The notes below the pieces were generated by a model. The model made no database searches and was not told where the DNA came from. It saw nothing but the letters and a program-made list of their open reading frames with translations. This document shows positions 29,338-38,192 of a stretch of DNA of 64,000 nucleotides, piece after piece; the stretch's first letter is position 1; each line of letters opens with the position of its first letter. Source of the stretch: DASPLX01 sp035627375 (lineage in GTDB: Bacteria; Pseudomonadota; Gammaproteobacteria; Burkholderiales; Burkholderiaceae_D). Position numbers and translations under genes: made by a program. The DNA is taken from contig DASPLX010000005.1 of NCBI GenBank assembly GCA_035627375.1, positions 5,109-69,108 on the forward strand, given 5' to 3'.

Positions 29338-29532
29338 ATTTCAGTCATTCATCAATACCCGGTCCTGGATAGCGATGATCGTTTCGGTATGGCGCGGTCG
29401 TTTGCTTTGGCATGAGGGGCAATACGCTTGCCGGTCACCTTTTTTGTGTTGCGATGCAAACAGAGCGGCTCCGAAGACATAGCGGCCCATGGTTGTTGTC
29501 CACCCAGACTTTATCCCTGGCGCAAGCCCTCA

Positions 29533-29859
29533 TCATCCAGGCAAAGCGTTAACAAGCGCTTTGTTGCCAGCACTAAGTTGGAAAAATTGAAAGCCGGTCC
29601 GAAAGCCGGCCGTGCCGCTGCAAATGCTGTAAACGACGCGAGCCTCGGCGTGGAATTGCCTGGATATGCCGTCGACCAGCAAGTCCATCATGATCATGCA
29701 TGCCTGCCCGACCGGCAGGGGTTCTTCGATCATTGCCCCGAGACCGAGGAGCGAGATATCCAGAGTGCGGCCAACCAGCGCTTTGGCGCCTTGGGTAACG
29801 ATCTTGACGCGGACGCGCAGAACCTTTCGCGGCGCGGTACGGGAATCGATGTCAGCCAT
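29533..29859 (-). CDS. PilZ domain protein
   Basis: A 108-residue single-domain protein with RKVLR (the R-x3-R c-di-GMP motif) near residue 11 and DISLLGLG (D-x-S-x-x-G) near residue 34, followed by the PilZ beta-barrel. It is a likely c-di-GMP receptor and fits the c-di-GMP theme of the chemosensory operon at 11-21 kb. It stands alone, with no operon partner. Confidence 0.8.
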   Translation of the reverse strand: MADIDSRTAPRKVLRVRVKIVTQGAKALVGRTLDISLLGLGAMIEEPLPVGQACMIMMDLLVDGISRQFHAEARVVYSICSGTAGFRTGFQFFQLSAGNKALVNALPG

Positions 29860-29964
29860 CGCGGTGGATTGACGTGGTATTGATTACGCTTTCAAAGAAC
29901 ATTGCCATCTTGCTAGCCGATCTTGAGATTTGACTTTCACCATGCATGAGAGATACTGACCGAA

Positions 29965-30123
29965 ATGAGAGCGATCGTCCACCATGACAGGGATCGTATC
30001 GAGTTCGCAACGCTGAATGGTTGCGGTTACAGCAATTGTAGTGGGCAAGGTTGTTGCGCTGGCAAGTTGTTTTTTCGCGCCACTAAGAAAGAAAATTCAC
30101 GCCAACTGCTCGCTTTACGATGA
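29965..30123 (+). CDS. Candidate 52-residue Cys-rich small ORF
   Basis: It starts MRAIVHHDRDRIEFATLNG and continues with CGYSNCSGQGCCAGKLFF, then a basic tail. Four Cys fall within 12 residues. There is no convincing ribosome site and no recognised family. It is reported only as a candidate in an otherwise empty 330-bp gap. Confidence 0.2.
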   Translation: MRAIVHHDRDRIEFATLNGCGYSNCSGQGCCAGKLFFRATKKENSRQLLALR

Positions 30124-30188
30124 TTCGATAACGCATAGCGTGGATTTGCGTTGCGGAAGATCGAGTCCGGCACTTACTGGGAGGCCAT

Positions 30189-31055
30189 ATGTACGAAAGT
30201 TATCTCAAGGTACTCGCCCAAATTTGCACCGATATCTTCCAATCCATGACGGATACCGAAGTCGTCGCCACAGGGGTCAAGCCGGATCAACGCGCCGATG
30301 CCTACTATCCTATTGCCTTTAACATCAAATACGAGCATCTCGAGAAGAAAGTCGAGGGGCATTTCACTCTAGGTTTCACGGAAAAGGACATGGCGGTAGC
30401 CGTTGCCGCGACTCTTGCGAAAAAATTCGGTCTGCCGCCGCCGGAAGAGTTGGACATGACGGCGATGGACCTGCTCAACGAGTTTCTGAACACCGTGGTA
30501 GGCCGTGCCATCGCGGAATGGGACAAACTGGGATTCAAGGTGCGCTTCTTCCCGCCGACCTCCTGCATCAACGCACCGTTGCGTCCGCCAACCGAGATCG
30601 ACTCCAAGGCCTTCATCATTCTGCTCAAGCTCAAGGTTCACTACGTTACTTTCCGCGTGGCCTTTATCGACGATGCCATGATCGGATTGCGCGGCAAGAA
30701 AGTCCTCGTTGTGGACGATTCCTCCGTGATCCGCCAGGTGATGTGCAGCCATCTCAAGGCGGCCGGGTTCGTGGTCGAGCAAGCCGCCAATGGGCGCGAG
30801 GCGGTCAGCAAGCATCAGGCATGGAATCCCGACGTCACGGTGATGGACCAGGTCATGCCCGAATTAAATGGCTTGGATGCGATCGTGGAAATCCGGCAGC
30901 GGTACCCCGAAGCCCGATTCATCATGCTGACATCGACCTCGCGCACCGATGAAGTGGTAACGGCCAAGACGCTTGGCGTCGTCGAATATCTGATCAAGCC
31001 GTTGCAGCTGACCGAATTGATGGCGGCTATCGCCAGGTCGTTGAAGGCGAAATGA
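30189..31055 (+). CDS. CheX-like phosphatase domain fused to a response-regulator receiver
   Basis: The 288-residue protein has a CheX/CheC-like domain in the first 155 residues (VEGHFTLGFTEKDMAVAVA, DLLNEFLNTVVGRAIAEWDK). The E-x2-N pattern is present as ELLNEF-like DLLNEFLN. A receiver domain follows (about 168-288) with VLVVDDSSVIRQVM, the phospho-Asp in VMDQVMPELNG and the Lys in IKPLQL. Such proteins dephosphorylate or relay phosphate in two-component systems. The start is supported by GGGAGG 5 bases upstream. It has no kinase neighbour, so its partner could be the chemosensory operon or lie outside the window. Confidence 0.87.
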   Translation: MYESYLKVLAQICTDIFQSMTDTEVVATGVKPDQRADAYYPIAFNIKYEHLEKKVEGHFTLGFTEKDMAVAVAATLAKKFGLPPPEELDMTAMDLLNEFLNTVVGRAIAEWDKLGFKVRFFPPTSCINAPLRPPTEIDSKAFIILLKLKVHYVTFRVAFIDDAMIGLRGKKVLVVDDSSVIRQVMCSHLKAAGFVVEQAANGREAVSKHQAWNPDVTVMDQVMPELNGLDAIVEIRQRYPEARFIMLTSTSRTDEVVTAKTLGVVEYLIKPLQLTELMAAIARSLKAK

Positions 31056-31142
31056 TCGATCTGCTCCGACTATTTCGCCTTCCTCGAACCCTGGTTGGTT
31101 CGATGTGCGTCGCCTGCATTTCGCGTGACATCTTTCCTGTTC

Positions 31143-31208
31143 AATTAATAGAACTCATTTCATAGATAGGAAGGGCCCCTCCTATCTATGAAATGAGTTC
31201 TAGTAATT
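31143..31208. repeat. Near-perfect 66-bp palindrome
   Basis: Two 33-base arms meet at GGGCCC with no loop and have only two mismatched positions. The inner arm reads TCATTTCATAGATAGGA. It could be a strong bidirectional transcription terminator, two abutting insertion-sequence ends, or a MITE-like element. Confidence 0.8.
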
Positions 31209-31324
31209 CGCCCCAAGTCAGAGCCTGGCCTTGGACGGATTCGGCGAAATGTTTTATCAATCAGCGTTCCGGTTTGTCAATCAAACCTGGCGTATAAATC
31301 GCGTTAGATCAACGAGAGGAAAGT

Positions 31325-32044
31325 TTGAATCGTGCATTGCAGATGACGTTTCTAGCCGCAGTTATTTGCGCGCTATTTAGCCTTGCAGGTGTTATTTCCC
31401 TTCTGTCCTACTCTATCGTTCATTTCACTGCTTTGCCTGCTCGTATGCTCAGCATAGGAGCTGATATTGCTCGCATTGAGGACATGGATGCGTTAAAAAG
31501 GGCGTGCATGATCGTGGTGGAAGCGGCCGCCAAGGGTGGCAAAGATCGCAGCGACCTGGTCTGGTGGGGGCTGGGGTCAATGGTCTTTTCAAGTACCCTC
31601 TGCGGTCTCATATCGACGTTTGCCTACATTTCGATACGTCGTTCGTATCCCGAGATCTTACTTGCGACCAATGGCGGCACCGAGGTGGCAAGCGGCCCCG
31701 TTAAAACATTACTGATGAAGCTATATTCCGGCAAGCTCAAACTATGGAAAGCATTCTGGCTCATTTATTTGCCTGGAATAATCGTTTTTCCCGTTGTGGT
31801 TTTTGGCCTGTATGCGGGAGTAAAAAAAGCGGGTGTCATTACAGGCGGAGAATTAACAGATTTCTTTGTTGTACCGCTGTTGTTCGCCGTCCTATGGCTT
31901 TGGAATATCGCTCTGTGTACCGCAGTATGGCGAAACTCTGACAATACGAACTATCGGATCATCAGCTCAATCACTCGAGTTGCATTGGTGCTGAGCATCG
32001 CTGTACCAATTCTCAAGTTCGTTTTATTGTGGGCAAACCTGTGA
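31325..32044 (+). CDS. Hypothetical multi-pass membrane protein
   Basis: About 239 residues with five predicted membrane helices: an N-terminal one (FLAAVICALFSLAGVISLL), then WWGLGSMVFSSTLCGLISTF, FWLIYLPGIIVFPVVVFGLY, FFVVPLLFAVLWLWNIALC and VALVLSIAVPILKFVLLW. No family is recognised. TTG 31325 is preceded by GAGAGGA at good spacing; ATG 31343 is the alternative. Its base composition is more AT-rich than the flanking operons, which suggests accessory DNA. Confidence 0.6.
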   Translation: MNRALQMTFLAAVICALFSLAGVISLLSYSIVHFTALPARMLSIGADIARIEDMDALKRACMIVVEAAAKGGKDRSDLVWWGLGSMVFSSTLCGLISTFAYISIRRSYPEILLATNGGTEVASGPVKTLLMKLYSGKLKLWKAFWLIYLPGIIVFPVVVFGLYAGVKKAGVITGGELTDFFVVPLLFAVLWLWNIALCTAVWRNSDNTNYRIISSITRVALVLSIAVPILKFVLLWANL

Positions 32045-32255
32045 AAAGCCCAACTCGCGGTTCGACACCGACGCTTCGCGCCGTTCAATGTAGGCGATGA
32101 ACGGCTGCTTTCAGGCAAGGGCACTGGCGGCTTTGGGTCGTTAGGAGAAATTAGTGGTTCTCACGACTCCATATTGCGTCGCCAATTCGTCCATGGCAGC
32201 GTATTCTTGACCCGGCGTTAAACCATGTCCGGGTGATAAGAGCCGAAAAGATCCT

Positions 32256-32378
32256 ATGTCGCCGCAAAACCGATTGATTACGTTAATACCGGTCATGATG
32301 CTGGCCTTTGGCATCATTGCGGTGGCGGTCTTGTATATCGCAAGTGGATACATCCTTTCGCAACGAGATGATCTATAG
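32256..32378 (+). CDS. Candidate 40-residue single-helix membrane peptide or truncated gene start
   Basis: It reads MSPQNRLITLIPVMMLAFGI and then a continuing hydrophobic stretch ending SQRDDL. It has one strong transmembrane helix and a weak AAAAG upstream. It ends just before an IS630 remnant, so it could be the broken start of a larger membrane protein. Confidence 0.25.
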   Translation: MSPQNRLITLIPVMMLAFGIIAVAVLYIASGYILSQRDDL

Positions 32379-32392
32379 CGGTTTGCGGAACG

Positions 32393-32720
32393 ATAAAAGG
32401 CACCGGGCTGAACATCGCCATGACGCGGTGCTATGGCGGCGCGCCACGCGGCCAGCGCGTCCATGATGCGGTTCCGAAAAACTTTGGGCGCAACATCAGC
32501 ATTTTCGGCGCGCTGACCTGGCATGGCATGAATGCCGTGAAGGCCGTGGAAGGCGCGGTCGATACCGAGGTGTTCCGTGCCTACGTCCGGTATGTGCTGG
32601 TGCCGACCTTGCGCACGGGCGACGTGGCGGTGATGGATAACCTCAGTGTGCACAAGGCGCCGGATATCGAATTGCTGATTGTTCAGGCAGTCGCTCGGTT
32701 GATTTATCTGTCAGAGGTGG
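32393..32720 (+). pseudogene. IS630-type transposase fragment
   Basis: The frame contains MTRCYGGAPRGQRVHDAVP and GDVAVMDNLSVHKA, typical of the DDE core of IS630-family transposases. Both ends are missing: the match starts inside the protein and stops after ARLIYLS, where unrelated sequence and the 40-bp repeat follow. Confidence 0.75.
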
Positions 32721-32746
32721 TTATGCCATTCACTGATTTGAACGCC

Positions 32747-32786
32747 GCTCTAGACATGCCGGAGGGAACTTTGTTCCCGGCGGCAT
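32747..32786. repeat. 40-bp hairpin repeat, copy 2
   Basis: It contains the perfect stem GGGAAC-TTT-GTTCCC flanked by ATGCCG and CGGCAT. It is homologous to 29298-29337 (37/40) and lies immediately after the IS630 remnant. Confidence 0.75.
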
Positions 32787-32911
32787 GGGGTGGCCCTTCA
32801 ATATCACTCAGTCCAAGATTGGAGAATAGCCATTTCGGGGAAGTGTGATCATTTGCCTCTCGAACAATTTGTCTCTACACTTGCCCATCGATTTATGGAT
32901 GGGTGTAATTG

Positions 32912-33310
32912 ATGAAGCGGAAGATTGAGAAACGCGAGCTCGTTGGCGTTTGGACGCTTGAGGAATTCTACGTCCATCGAGAGAATGGCGAAACTTTCAA
33001 ATGGCCCGGTGCGCAAATCGGAACGCTGATCTATACGGACTCCGGCTACGTTAGTGTCGCCTAGAACCGGCAGCCGCTGCCGAATCCGAGTGAGGAAGAC
33101 ATGCGCCGCGAGTCAAATTTTTACACTGGCCGATTCGAGCTTGCCGAGGACGGCGCAAAGGTGGTTCACATCGGACTTCAATCGAGCGCTCCCGGTGTTG
33201 TCGGTCAGCGGATGGAGCGGGATATCGAGATTCTTGGGGATGGCCGTCTGATGCTAAGTGGCACAGGCATTAAGGAGCGAGTCATGCTGGTCTGGACCAA
33301 GGTGGCGTGA
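32912..33310 (+). pseudogene. Lipocalin-like protein gene interrupted by one in-frame TAG
   Basis: The first 50 codons (ELVGVWTLEEFYVHRENGE, then GTLIYTDSGYVSVA) match the start of small lipocalin-like domain proteins. TAG at 33062-33064 stops the frame. The same frame continues for 81 more codons (NRQPLPNPSEEDMRRESNFY, then FELAEDGAKVVHIGLQSS) to TGA 33308-33310. Together about 132 codons would make a full-length domain, so this is a single-stop pseudogene, a readthrough case or a sequencing error. Confidence 0.7.
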
Positions 33311-33407
33311 TCACGGACACACGCGTCCAACATTCCATTCGACACCGGCGGCTATGTCGCCGGTCGGCTTGAACATTCTTCAGCACGTCCGGTGTAACAG
33401 GGAAGAT

Positions 33408-33923
33408 ATGTATTGGTGGAAACTCGATCAGTTGCGAATGGAGCTTGCCCAAGGCACGCTCAAGGAAAGCGCGCGCTTGTGGTATTTGCTTATTTTCGTT
33501 CTCTCTTCAACGGGGCTTGCAGAGTTTCCGATCGTTCCCGATGATCCGAATCAGTGGGATCGGATCACCTCAATAGGTGTGGTGGTAAGCACCGTATTGG
33601 GAACAATGTGGGCGTATATGCAAAATGGGGGCAACGCTGGACATCGCTTTCTTGAGCGATATCTGTCCATTAGCTGGGTCTTTCTCCTGCGTTTCATGGC
33701 AGTTGTCGTTCCAATCATGATCGCCGCGTACATGATTGCCGACTACTTGGACATCATCGAAGATGCGACGGGACCGGTTGATGTCGCAGCCGTCTTGCTA
33801 TTCATGGTTTTCTATTATCAGGGTCTCGGCAAGCATATCCGTCTGGTGGTCGCCGCTGAGCACGCGGCCCAACAGAGTGTACCGACGGGCGGCTTTCGTC
33901 CTTCCGACTCGGGCCGCCACTGA
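33408..33923 (+). CDS. Hypothetical membrane protein
   Basis: 171 residues beginning MYWWKLDQLRMELAQGTLKE, with three to four predicted membrane helices (LWYLLIFVLSSTGLAEF, ITSIGVVVSTVLGTMWAYM, VFLLRFMAVVVPIMIAAYMI, VAAVLLFMVFYYQGLG). ATG 33408 follows AGGGAAG by about 3-4 bases. No family is recognised. It sits in the accessory stretch among transposase remnants. Confidence 0.6.
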   Translation: MYWWKLDQLRMELAQGTLKESARLWYLLIFVLSSTGLAEFPIVPDDPNQWDRITSIGVVVSTVLGTMWAYMQNGGNAGHRFLERYLSISWVFLLRFMAVVVPIMIAAYMIADYLDIIEDATGPVDVAAVLLFMVFYYQGLGKHIRLVVAAEHAAQQSVPTGGFRPSDSGRH

Positions 33924-34159
33924 AAGCCGACGTCGGCTGTCAGCTTTGGAGAAACGCGACCGGCTGCTTTGGGCTGCGATGCGTCCGGTGGTAATCAGAC
34001 GCATTCCGGCGAAGAGTCGCCGTTCGAATGGTGCCTTCATCGCCTGAAAACAGGCATTGCCACGGCCATGCTTTCAAGCGATCGATCGACGACACGACGT
34101 CTCGCCCGTCGCAATTCAGGACATGCAAATAAATCATCGCGGTCCATCGGTCATGCTAT

Positions 34160-34629
34160 CGCCGACGAGCGGCAAATTTGCATCGAGCGATTTCCGATAT
34201 GACGCGCAAGCGAATACCTGCGTCTGCCCGGCTGGCAAAGCGCTTTACAGCAATGGCGTCAACTGCATGGCCAAAGGCAGGCAATACTGTAAGTTCACGG
34301 GAGCCAAGCAGCACTGTGTGCCATACGAGCTGCGCGACCAATGTCTTCGCACGCCGGATAAGACGCTGGTGCGGCAAGTGGCGTTCTTCCCGAAGAGCCA
34401 AGATTTGCCGTTGCGGCATACCGAGGCGATGAAGCAGAAGATCGATTCGGCGACAGGGCGCGCGCTATTTGGAAGAAGGATTGCGAAGGTCGAGCCGGTG
34501 TCCGGAAAACTGCGTTACAACAAGCGGCTGGATCGATTCGCGTTGCGTGGGCAAAAGAAGGTCAGCACGCAATGGCAGCTGTACTGCCTGGTGCGTAACA
34601 TCGAGAACACATCGCGGGTATGCGACTAG
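34160..34629 (+). pseudogene. IS1182-type transposase C-terminal fragment
   Basis: The frame contains DFRYDAQANTCVCPAGKALY, the Cys-rich C-terminal domain hallmark, then CLRTPDKTLVRQVAFFPKS and YNKRLDRFALRGQKKVSTQW. This matches the C-terminal third of IS1182-family transposases. The N-terminal catalytic part is absent, so the copy is inactive. Confidence 0.75.
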
Positions 34630-34792
34630 CAAAAGATGAACGGGACGGATGACATCTTGCCAAATCGGCCCGAATTCCCGACACTAGGGGCAATTCAAAA
34701 TTCTGCAATCGCCCGACACATGATCGAGTCAGTTTGCTTCGTCATGCCGATCGAAATCGGGCTTTTTGCGCAACCTCGTTAGTCGTCACGGC

Positions 34793-35641
34793 ATGGGATA
34801 TTTACATCCAATTTTCGTCGAGCATCAGCCGAGAGGACCCCGCCTGCCGGTCCTGGCGAGTCTGCCGCACAGCGGCATGTACGTACCCGACGAGATTGCC
34901 AGCTGTTTCACGCCCACCCAACGTGGTTGGCTACGGAATACCGATTGGTACCTGCAGCAAGTTTACAGCTTCCTGCCAGCGCTCGGCGTAACCGTATTGG
35001 AAGCCACCCATAGCCGCTATGTGGTTGACCTCAACCGTGACCCATGTGGCGATCTCTTTGGAGATTTCTGGACTAGCGTTGTTCCAGAAAGAAATGCGCA
35101 TGGTGCTGATGTTTATGACTGCGCTCCAGCTTCGGACTCTATTCGGCAGCGGATCGCGGCATATCACGAGCCATACCATCGAGCGATACGGGAACGCCTC
35201 GCGGCATTGGTCGGCGAGTTTGGAGTAGCGCTGCTCTTGGATCTACATAGCTTTATGGGGCCCATTGAAAACGATGTTTGCTTGGGAGATCGAGTTGGTA
35301 TGACCTGCGATCCATCGATCACTTTGGCATTCCAAGCAGCTCTTACAGAAGAAGGCTTCAACACCGTTCAAAATCAGATCTTTAGCGGGGGATATATTGT
35401 GAAGGCGCATGGTAAGCCACCAGCCGCTCATGCACTCCAAATCGAGTTGCGTTATACCAATTACCTCGACTGCACGCGCATCGACGAACCGGAGATGCCG
35501 GCGTGCGAAGAAGCTCGCATAAAGCCGGTACGTGACAGGTTACAACGCGCCATCGAACGGGTGTTGATGATGGCGCCTCAATTGGGGCTAACAAAGCAAT
35601 GCACAGGGGCGCACCCCCGCGCCCGTGATTTAAGACATTAG
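34793..35641 (+). CDS. N-formylglutamate amidohydrolase
   Basis: A protein of about 282 residues that should cleave N-formyl-L-glutamate to glutamate and formate, or an analogous N-acyl amide. Recognisable blocks are LASLPHSGMYVPDEI near the start, LGVTVLEATHSRYVVDLNRD, AYHEPYHRAI and LLLDLHSFMGP with the metal-site His. ATG 34793 is used; a TTG at 34766 would add nine residues, and neither has a strong ribosome site. No other histidine-degradation gene is nearby, so it may act on another substrate. Confidence 0.8.
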   Translation: MGYLHPIFVEHQPRGPRLPVLASLPHSGMYVPDEIASCFTPTQRGWLRNTDWYLQQVYSFLPALGVTVLEATHSRYVVDLNRDPCGDLFGDFWTSVVPERNAHGADVYDCAPASDSIRQRIAAYHEPYHRAIRERLAALVGEFGVALLLDLHSFMGPIENDVCLGDRVGMTCDPSITLAFQAALTEEGFNTVQNQIFSGGYIVKAHGKPPAAHALQIELRYTNYLDCTRIDEPEMPACEEARIKPVRDRLQRAIERVLMMAPQLGLTKQCTGAHPRARDLRH

Positions 35642-35657
35642 GCATCTCGTTTGCAAT

Positions 35658-36191
35658 ATGCAGAACTTCCTTCGCTTCCAGCATCCGGATCCGGAATCCC
35701 TTCGTGCTCAGATCGAGCAAGAGCGTCACGCGCTGCGAAAAGCTATTCTTGGTTGCGACACCCTGCAGATACTTGAATGCACAGGCAACCTTGGCGGCAT
35801 GCTGACCACTGATCATCAGGAGGCCGAGGCATACCGGTTGCTTCACGGACAGCTTCATTTGGCTCGACAAAACCCAACCATTGAAGCTTCAGCCTGGCTG
35901 ATCCATTCATTGGCCACGGCGGCACAGTACGTAGGGGAGTATGAGAGTGCAAATGAACTCTTTCGCGAAGTCCTTCAGTTGGCCGAAATGCACGAATGGA
36001 TCCGCCTCCAGCACTTCGTGCTTCACCATTGGGGGCGGTGCCTGGTAGAACAGGTTCGCTTCGAGGAGGCCGAGGAGGTCTTTCAACAGGCCTTGTCCAT
36101 TCGGCAAGCGTTGGGTGACGCGAGACAACAGTCCACGCAGCGAGCGCTTGCCGAACTTCGAAGACTGCGACAGAAGCGAGCCGATGCCTAA
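35658..36191 (+). CDS. Tetratricopeptide-repeat protein
   Basis: 177 residues, all helical, with TPR-like pairs such as ATAAQYVGEYESANELFREV and CLVEQVRFEEAEEVFQQALS. It has no signal peptide. It starts 16 bases after the amidohydrolase stop, so cotranscription is likely. The partner protein is unknown. Confidence 0.6.
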   Translation: MQNFLRFQHPDPESLRAQIEQERHALRKAILGCDTLQILECTGNLGGMLTTDHQEAEAYRLLHGQLHLARQNPTIEASAWLIHSLATAAQYVGEYESANELFREVLQLAEMHEWIRLQHFVLHHWGRCLVEQVRFEEAEEVFQQALSIRQALGDARQQSTQRALAELRRLRQKRADA

Positions 36192-36560
36192 CTTCGGTCA
36201 CTCATCCGCCTGCATAGGCAATACCGGCCACAAGCTGCCGGCCGCAGTGTTTCTCCCAAGCCGACAATCCCTCTAAGGGATCTATGCCTTAAGTGCAACA
36301 TTTCTCTCTTGCTTGTTACATTGCGAACTTTGTCAGCTCTGTTATATGTGTACGTTCATACAGGCAGTTTGTGCCAAGCCAGTAGGTATGCGGGTTCTGG
36401 GTTCGTTGGCCGTCGGTGTTAGACGGCGCAAACCGATGTTAAACAGGTGTTTTGCGATTTATAACAATTTAGCGCTATCAAATGACTCCCAAATTCTGGC
36501 ATGAAGTCGCAAAAGCCATTTCGCCCGCCAAGCGCAGGTTGCTTGTCGGTCTCGCGAAAT
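36192..36560. other. Intergenic region without a recognised gene
   Basis: About 370 bases between convergent genes. It is AT-richer than its surroundings. Nothing with coding character is seen; the right end adjoins a terminator. Confidence 0.45.
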
Positions 36561-36591
36561 GAAAAAGGGCTTGGACGAGATCCAAGCCCTT
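36560..36591 (-). terminator. Rho-independent terminator of the beta-helix lipoprotein gene
   Basis: Perfect 11-bp stem (36565-36575 with 36581-36591) and 5-base loop, followed on the minus strand by TTTTTCA. It is about 33 bases past the stop of the gene at 36624. Confidence 0.85.
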
Positions 36592-36623
36592 CGCCTTTAC
36601 GGCAGGTTCAAACTCGAACCACG

Positions 36624-37961
36624 TCAGAATACATACTCATACGCGCCGATGTCGACCCGTCCGCCTTGCGGACGCACGACGTTGACGATATCCGTCGTCG
36701 GCGCATACGTCGAGCCACCGGCGTTGACGGCGCGCGAGGTGCTCTTCACCCGGTAGTCGCCGCCCGCGTAGTTCACGAATTGCGGATCGGCGTTGATCGT
36801 GCCGGTCGTGTGCTGGCGCGATGCGGCCGAGACGCTCGGCGTGTTGTACTTGCCGTTCGCGTACAGCAGGTTGTTCGAGTAGCTGTTGTGCGTGCCGTTG
36901 GTGCCCTGCTCGGAAATGCCTTTGTCGTTGCCGTAGACGATGTTGTTCGAGACGTTGACATAGTCGGTGGCTGAGATGTGGTAGAAGCCGCCGCCGCCGA
37001 CGGTGATGCCGCCGCCGCTCTTGACGATCGTGTTGTTGGCGATGTCGATGCCGCGCGCGTCGTGCCACAGGTGGACGCCCCAGTTGCCCACTTCATACAC
37101 CAGGTTGTTCTTCACCTTGCCGGTCGTGGCCATGTAGATGCCCTGGATGTATTTGCATCCCTTCGAACCGACGTTGTGCACCACGTTGCCGGTCATCTCG
37201 ACATTGACGCCTTTCCAGTAGTGCGTGGCGTTCAGGCCGGAGCCGCCGTTGCCGTCGCACATGAGCGGATCGGTCGCGATGTGGTGCACGCGATTGTTCT
37301 TGAAGACGACGTGGGAACGGCCGGTGGTGATGCCGTTCTTCCAGGACTTGAGGCTCTTGCCGTCGACATCGAAGCCGACGACGTCGACATAGTTGCCCAT
37401 GACCGACCATGCGGTGCGGGCCGTGGTGCCGGAAGCCGGAACGATCTTGGCGCCCCACTTGACGGTCGAGACATAGCTGATGCGCGCGGAGGCGGTGCCG
37501 CTGGCGCTGGTCGTGAAGCCGCCGGTATAGGTGCCGGGCGCGACATGCACCATGGTGCCCGGCTTGGCGACCTTCGATGCTTTCAGGATCGTCCGGAACG
37601 GCGCGCTTTGCGTGCCGGGATTCGAATCGGAACCGTTCGGCGAAACATAAAGATGATAGGCCGGGGCGGCGACATAGGTCGTCGCTGCCAGAAGCGTCGG
37701 CGATGTTTCTGCTGCGGTTGCGGCATCTGCTTGCACGGCGGGTTGCTCCATGGAAGAGTCCAAGGCGGGATCTGTCGCAGAATAATCCGCCGCGTCCGCC
37801 GATGCATCATGGGCCGAATCCGCCGTTTGCGTTTGCGCAGAAGTCGAGGACGTCAAGGCGAGGGATTCCGATCCGGATTGCGCGGTGTCGGAACCGCCGC
37901 CGCCGCAAGCGGCGAGGAGGAGGGTGGCGAGCAAGGCTGACGGGTAAGCGATACGGTTCAC
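36624..37961 (-). CDS. Right-handed beta-helix lipoprotein (DUF1565/polysaccharide-lyase-like)
   Basis: A 445-residue protein starting at GTG 37961 with CAGGAG 8 bases upstream. A lipoprotein signal is present (LLATLLLAACGGGGSD, Cys at the lipobox). A Ser/Ala/Thr-rich linker follows, then a DUF1565 start (YHLYVSPNGSDSNPGTQSAP) and a parallel beta-helix with repeated N-N-x-I/V rungs (VFKNNRVHHIATDP, ANNTIVKSGGGITVGG, VSNNIVYGNDKG). Such folds are typical of pectate-lyase-like enzymes. Its place at the border of the exopolysaccharide locus suggests a surface polysaccharide lyase or modifying enzyme; catalytic residues cannot be assigned. It is divergent from the glycosyltransferase at 38386. 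Confidence 0.8.
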   Translation of the reverse strand: MNRIAYPSALLATLLLAACGGGGSDTAQSGSESLALTSSTSAQTQTADSAHDASADAADYSATDPALDSSMEQPAVQADAATAAETSPTLLAATTYVAAPAYHLYVSPNGSDSNPGTQSAPFRTILKASKVAKPGTMVHVAPGTYTGGFTTSASGTASARISYVSTVKWGAKIVPASGTTARTAWSVMGNYVDVVGFDVDGKSLKSWKNGITTGRSHVVFKNNRVHHIATDPLMCDGNGGSGLNATHYWKGVNVEMTGNVVHNVGSKGCKYIQGIYMATTGKVKNNLVYEVGNWGVHLWHDARGIDIANNTIVKSGGGITVGGGGFYHISATDYVNVSNNIVYGNDKGISEQGTNGTHNSYSNNLLYANGKYNTPSVSAASRQHTTGTINADPQFVNYAGGDYRVKSTSRAVNAGGSTYAPTTDIVNVVRPQGGRVDIGAYEYVF

Positions 37962-38153
37962 TTTAATAACTCCTGAGGCTGCGTACCGAAACAGATCCTG
38001 TCCGGCGGCAAAACCGGAAAGCACCTGATTCGCTACAGAATGGAAAACGTTTCGAACGGATAAACGCGGTTCGGCCGACCCCGTCTTCTTATTCAGCATT
38101 CGCATTGCAAACGAATACGTTGCTACAGACCTTGCTGTACGGAAAAAGGTTCC

Positions 38154-38173
38154 TCAAGAAACATATTTCTTGA
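38154..38173. promoter_or_regulatory. Perfect operator-like palindrome in divergent promoter region
   Basis: TCAAGAAA-CATA-TTTCTTGA is an exact inverted repeat in the 424-bp gap between the divergent beta-helix and glycosyltransferase genes, 20 bp before the conserved exopolysaccharide box. It is a candidate regulator-binding site. Confidence 0.4.
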
Positions 38174-38192
38174 AGAAAGTTTCGATAGACGA

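Noticed and set aside
32141..32653. Minus-strand open frame over the IS630 remnant
   Set aside because: It is the antisense of the transposase fragment and of the short hydrophobic ORF, with no domain of its own.
33940..34160. Possible gene between the membrane protein and the IS1182 fragment
   Set aside because: Short overlapping frames on both strands lack ribosome sites and recognisable domains; the stretch is probably part of the decayed element.
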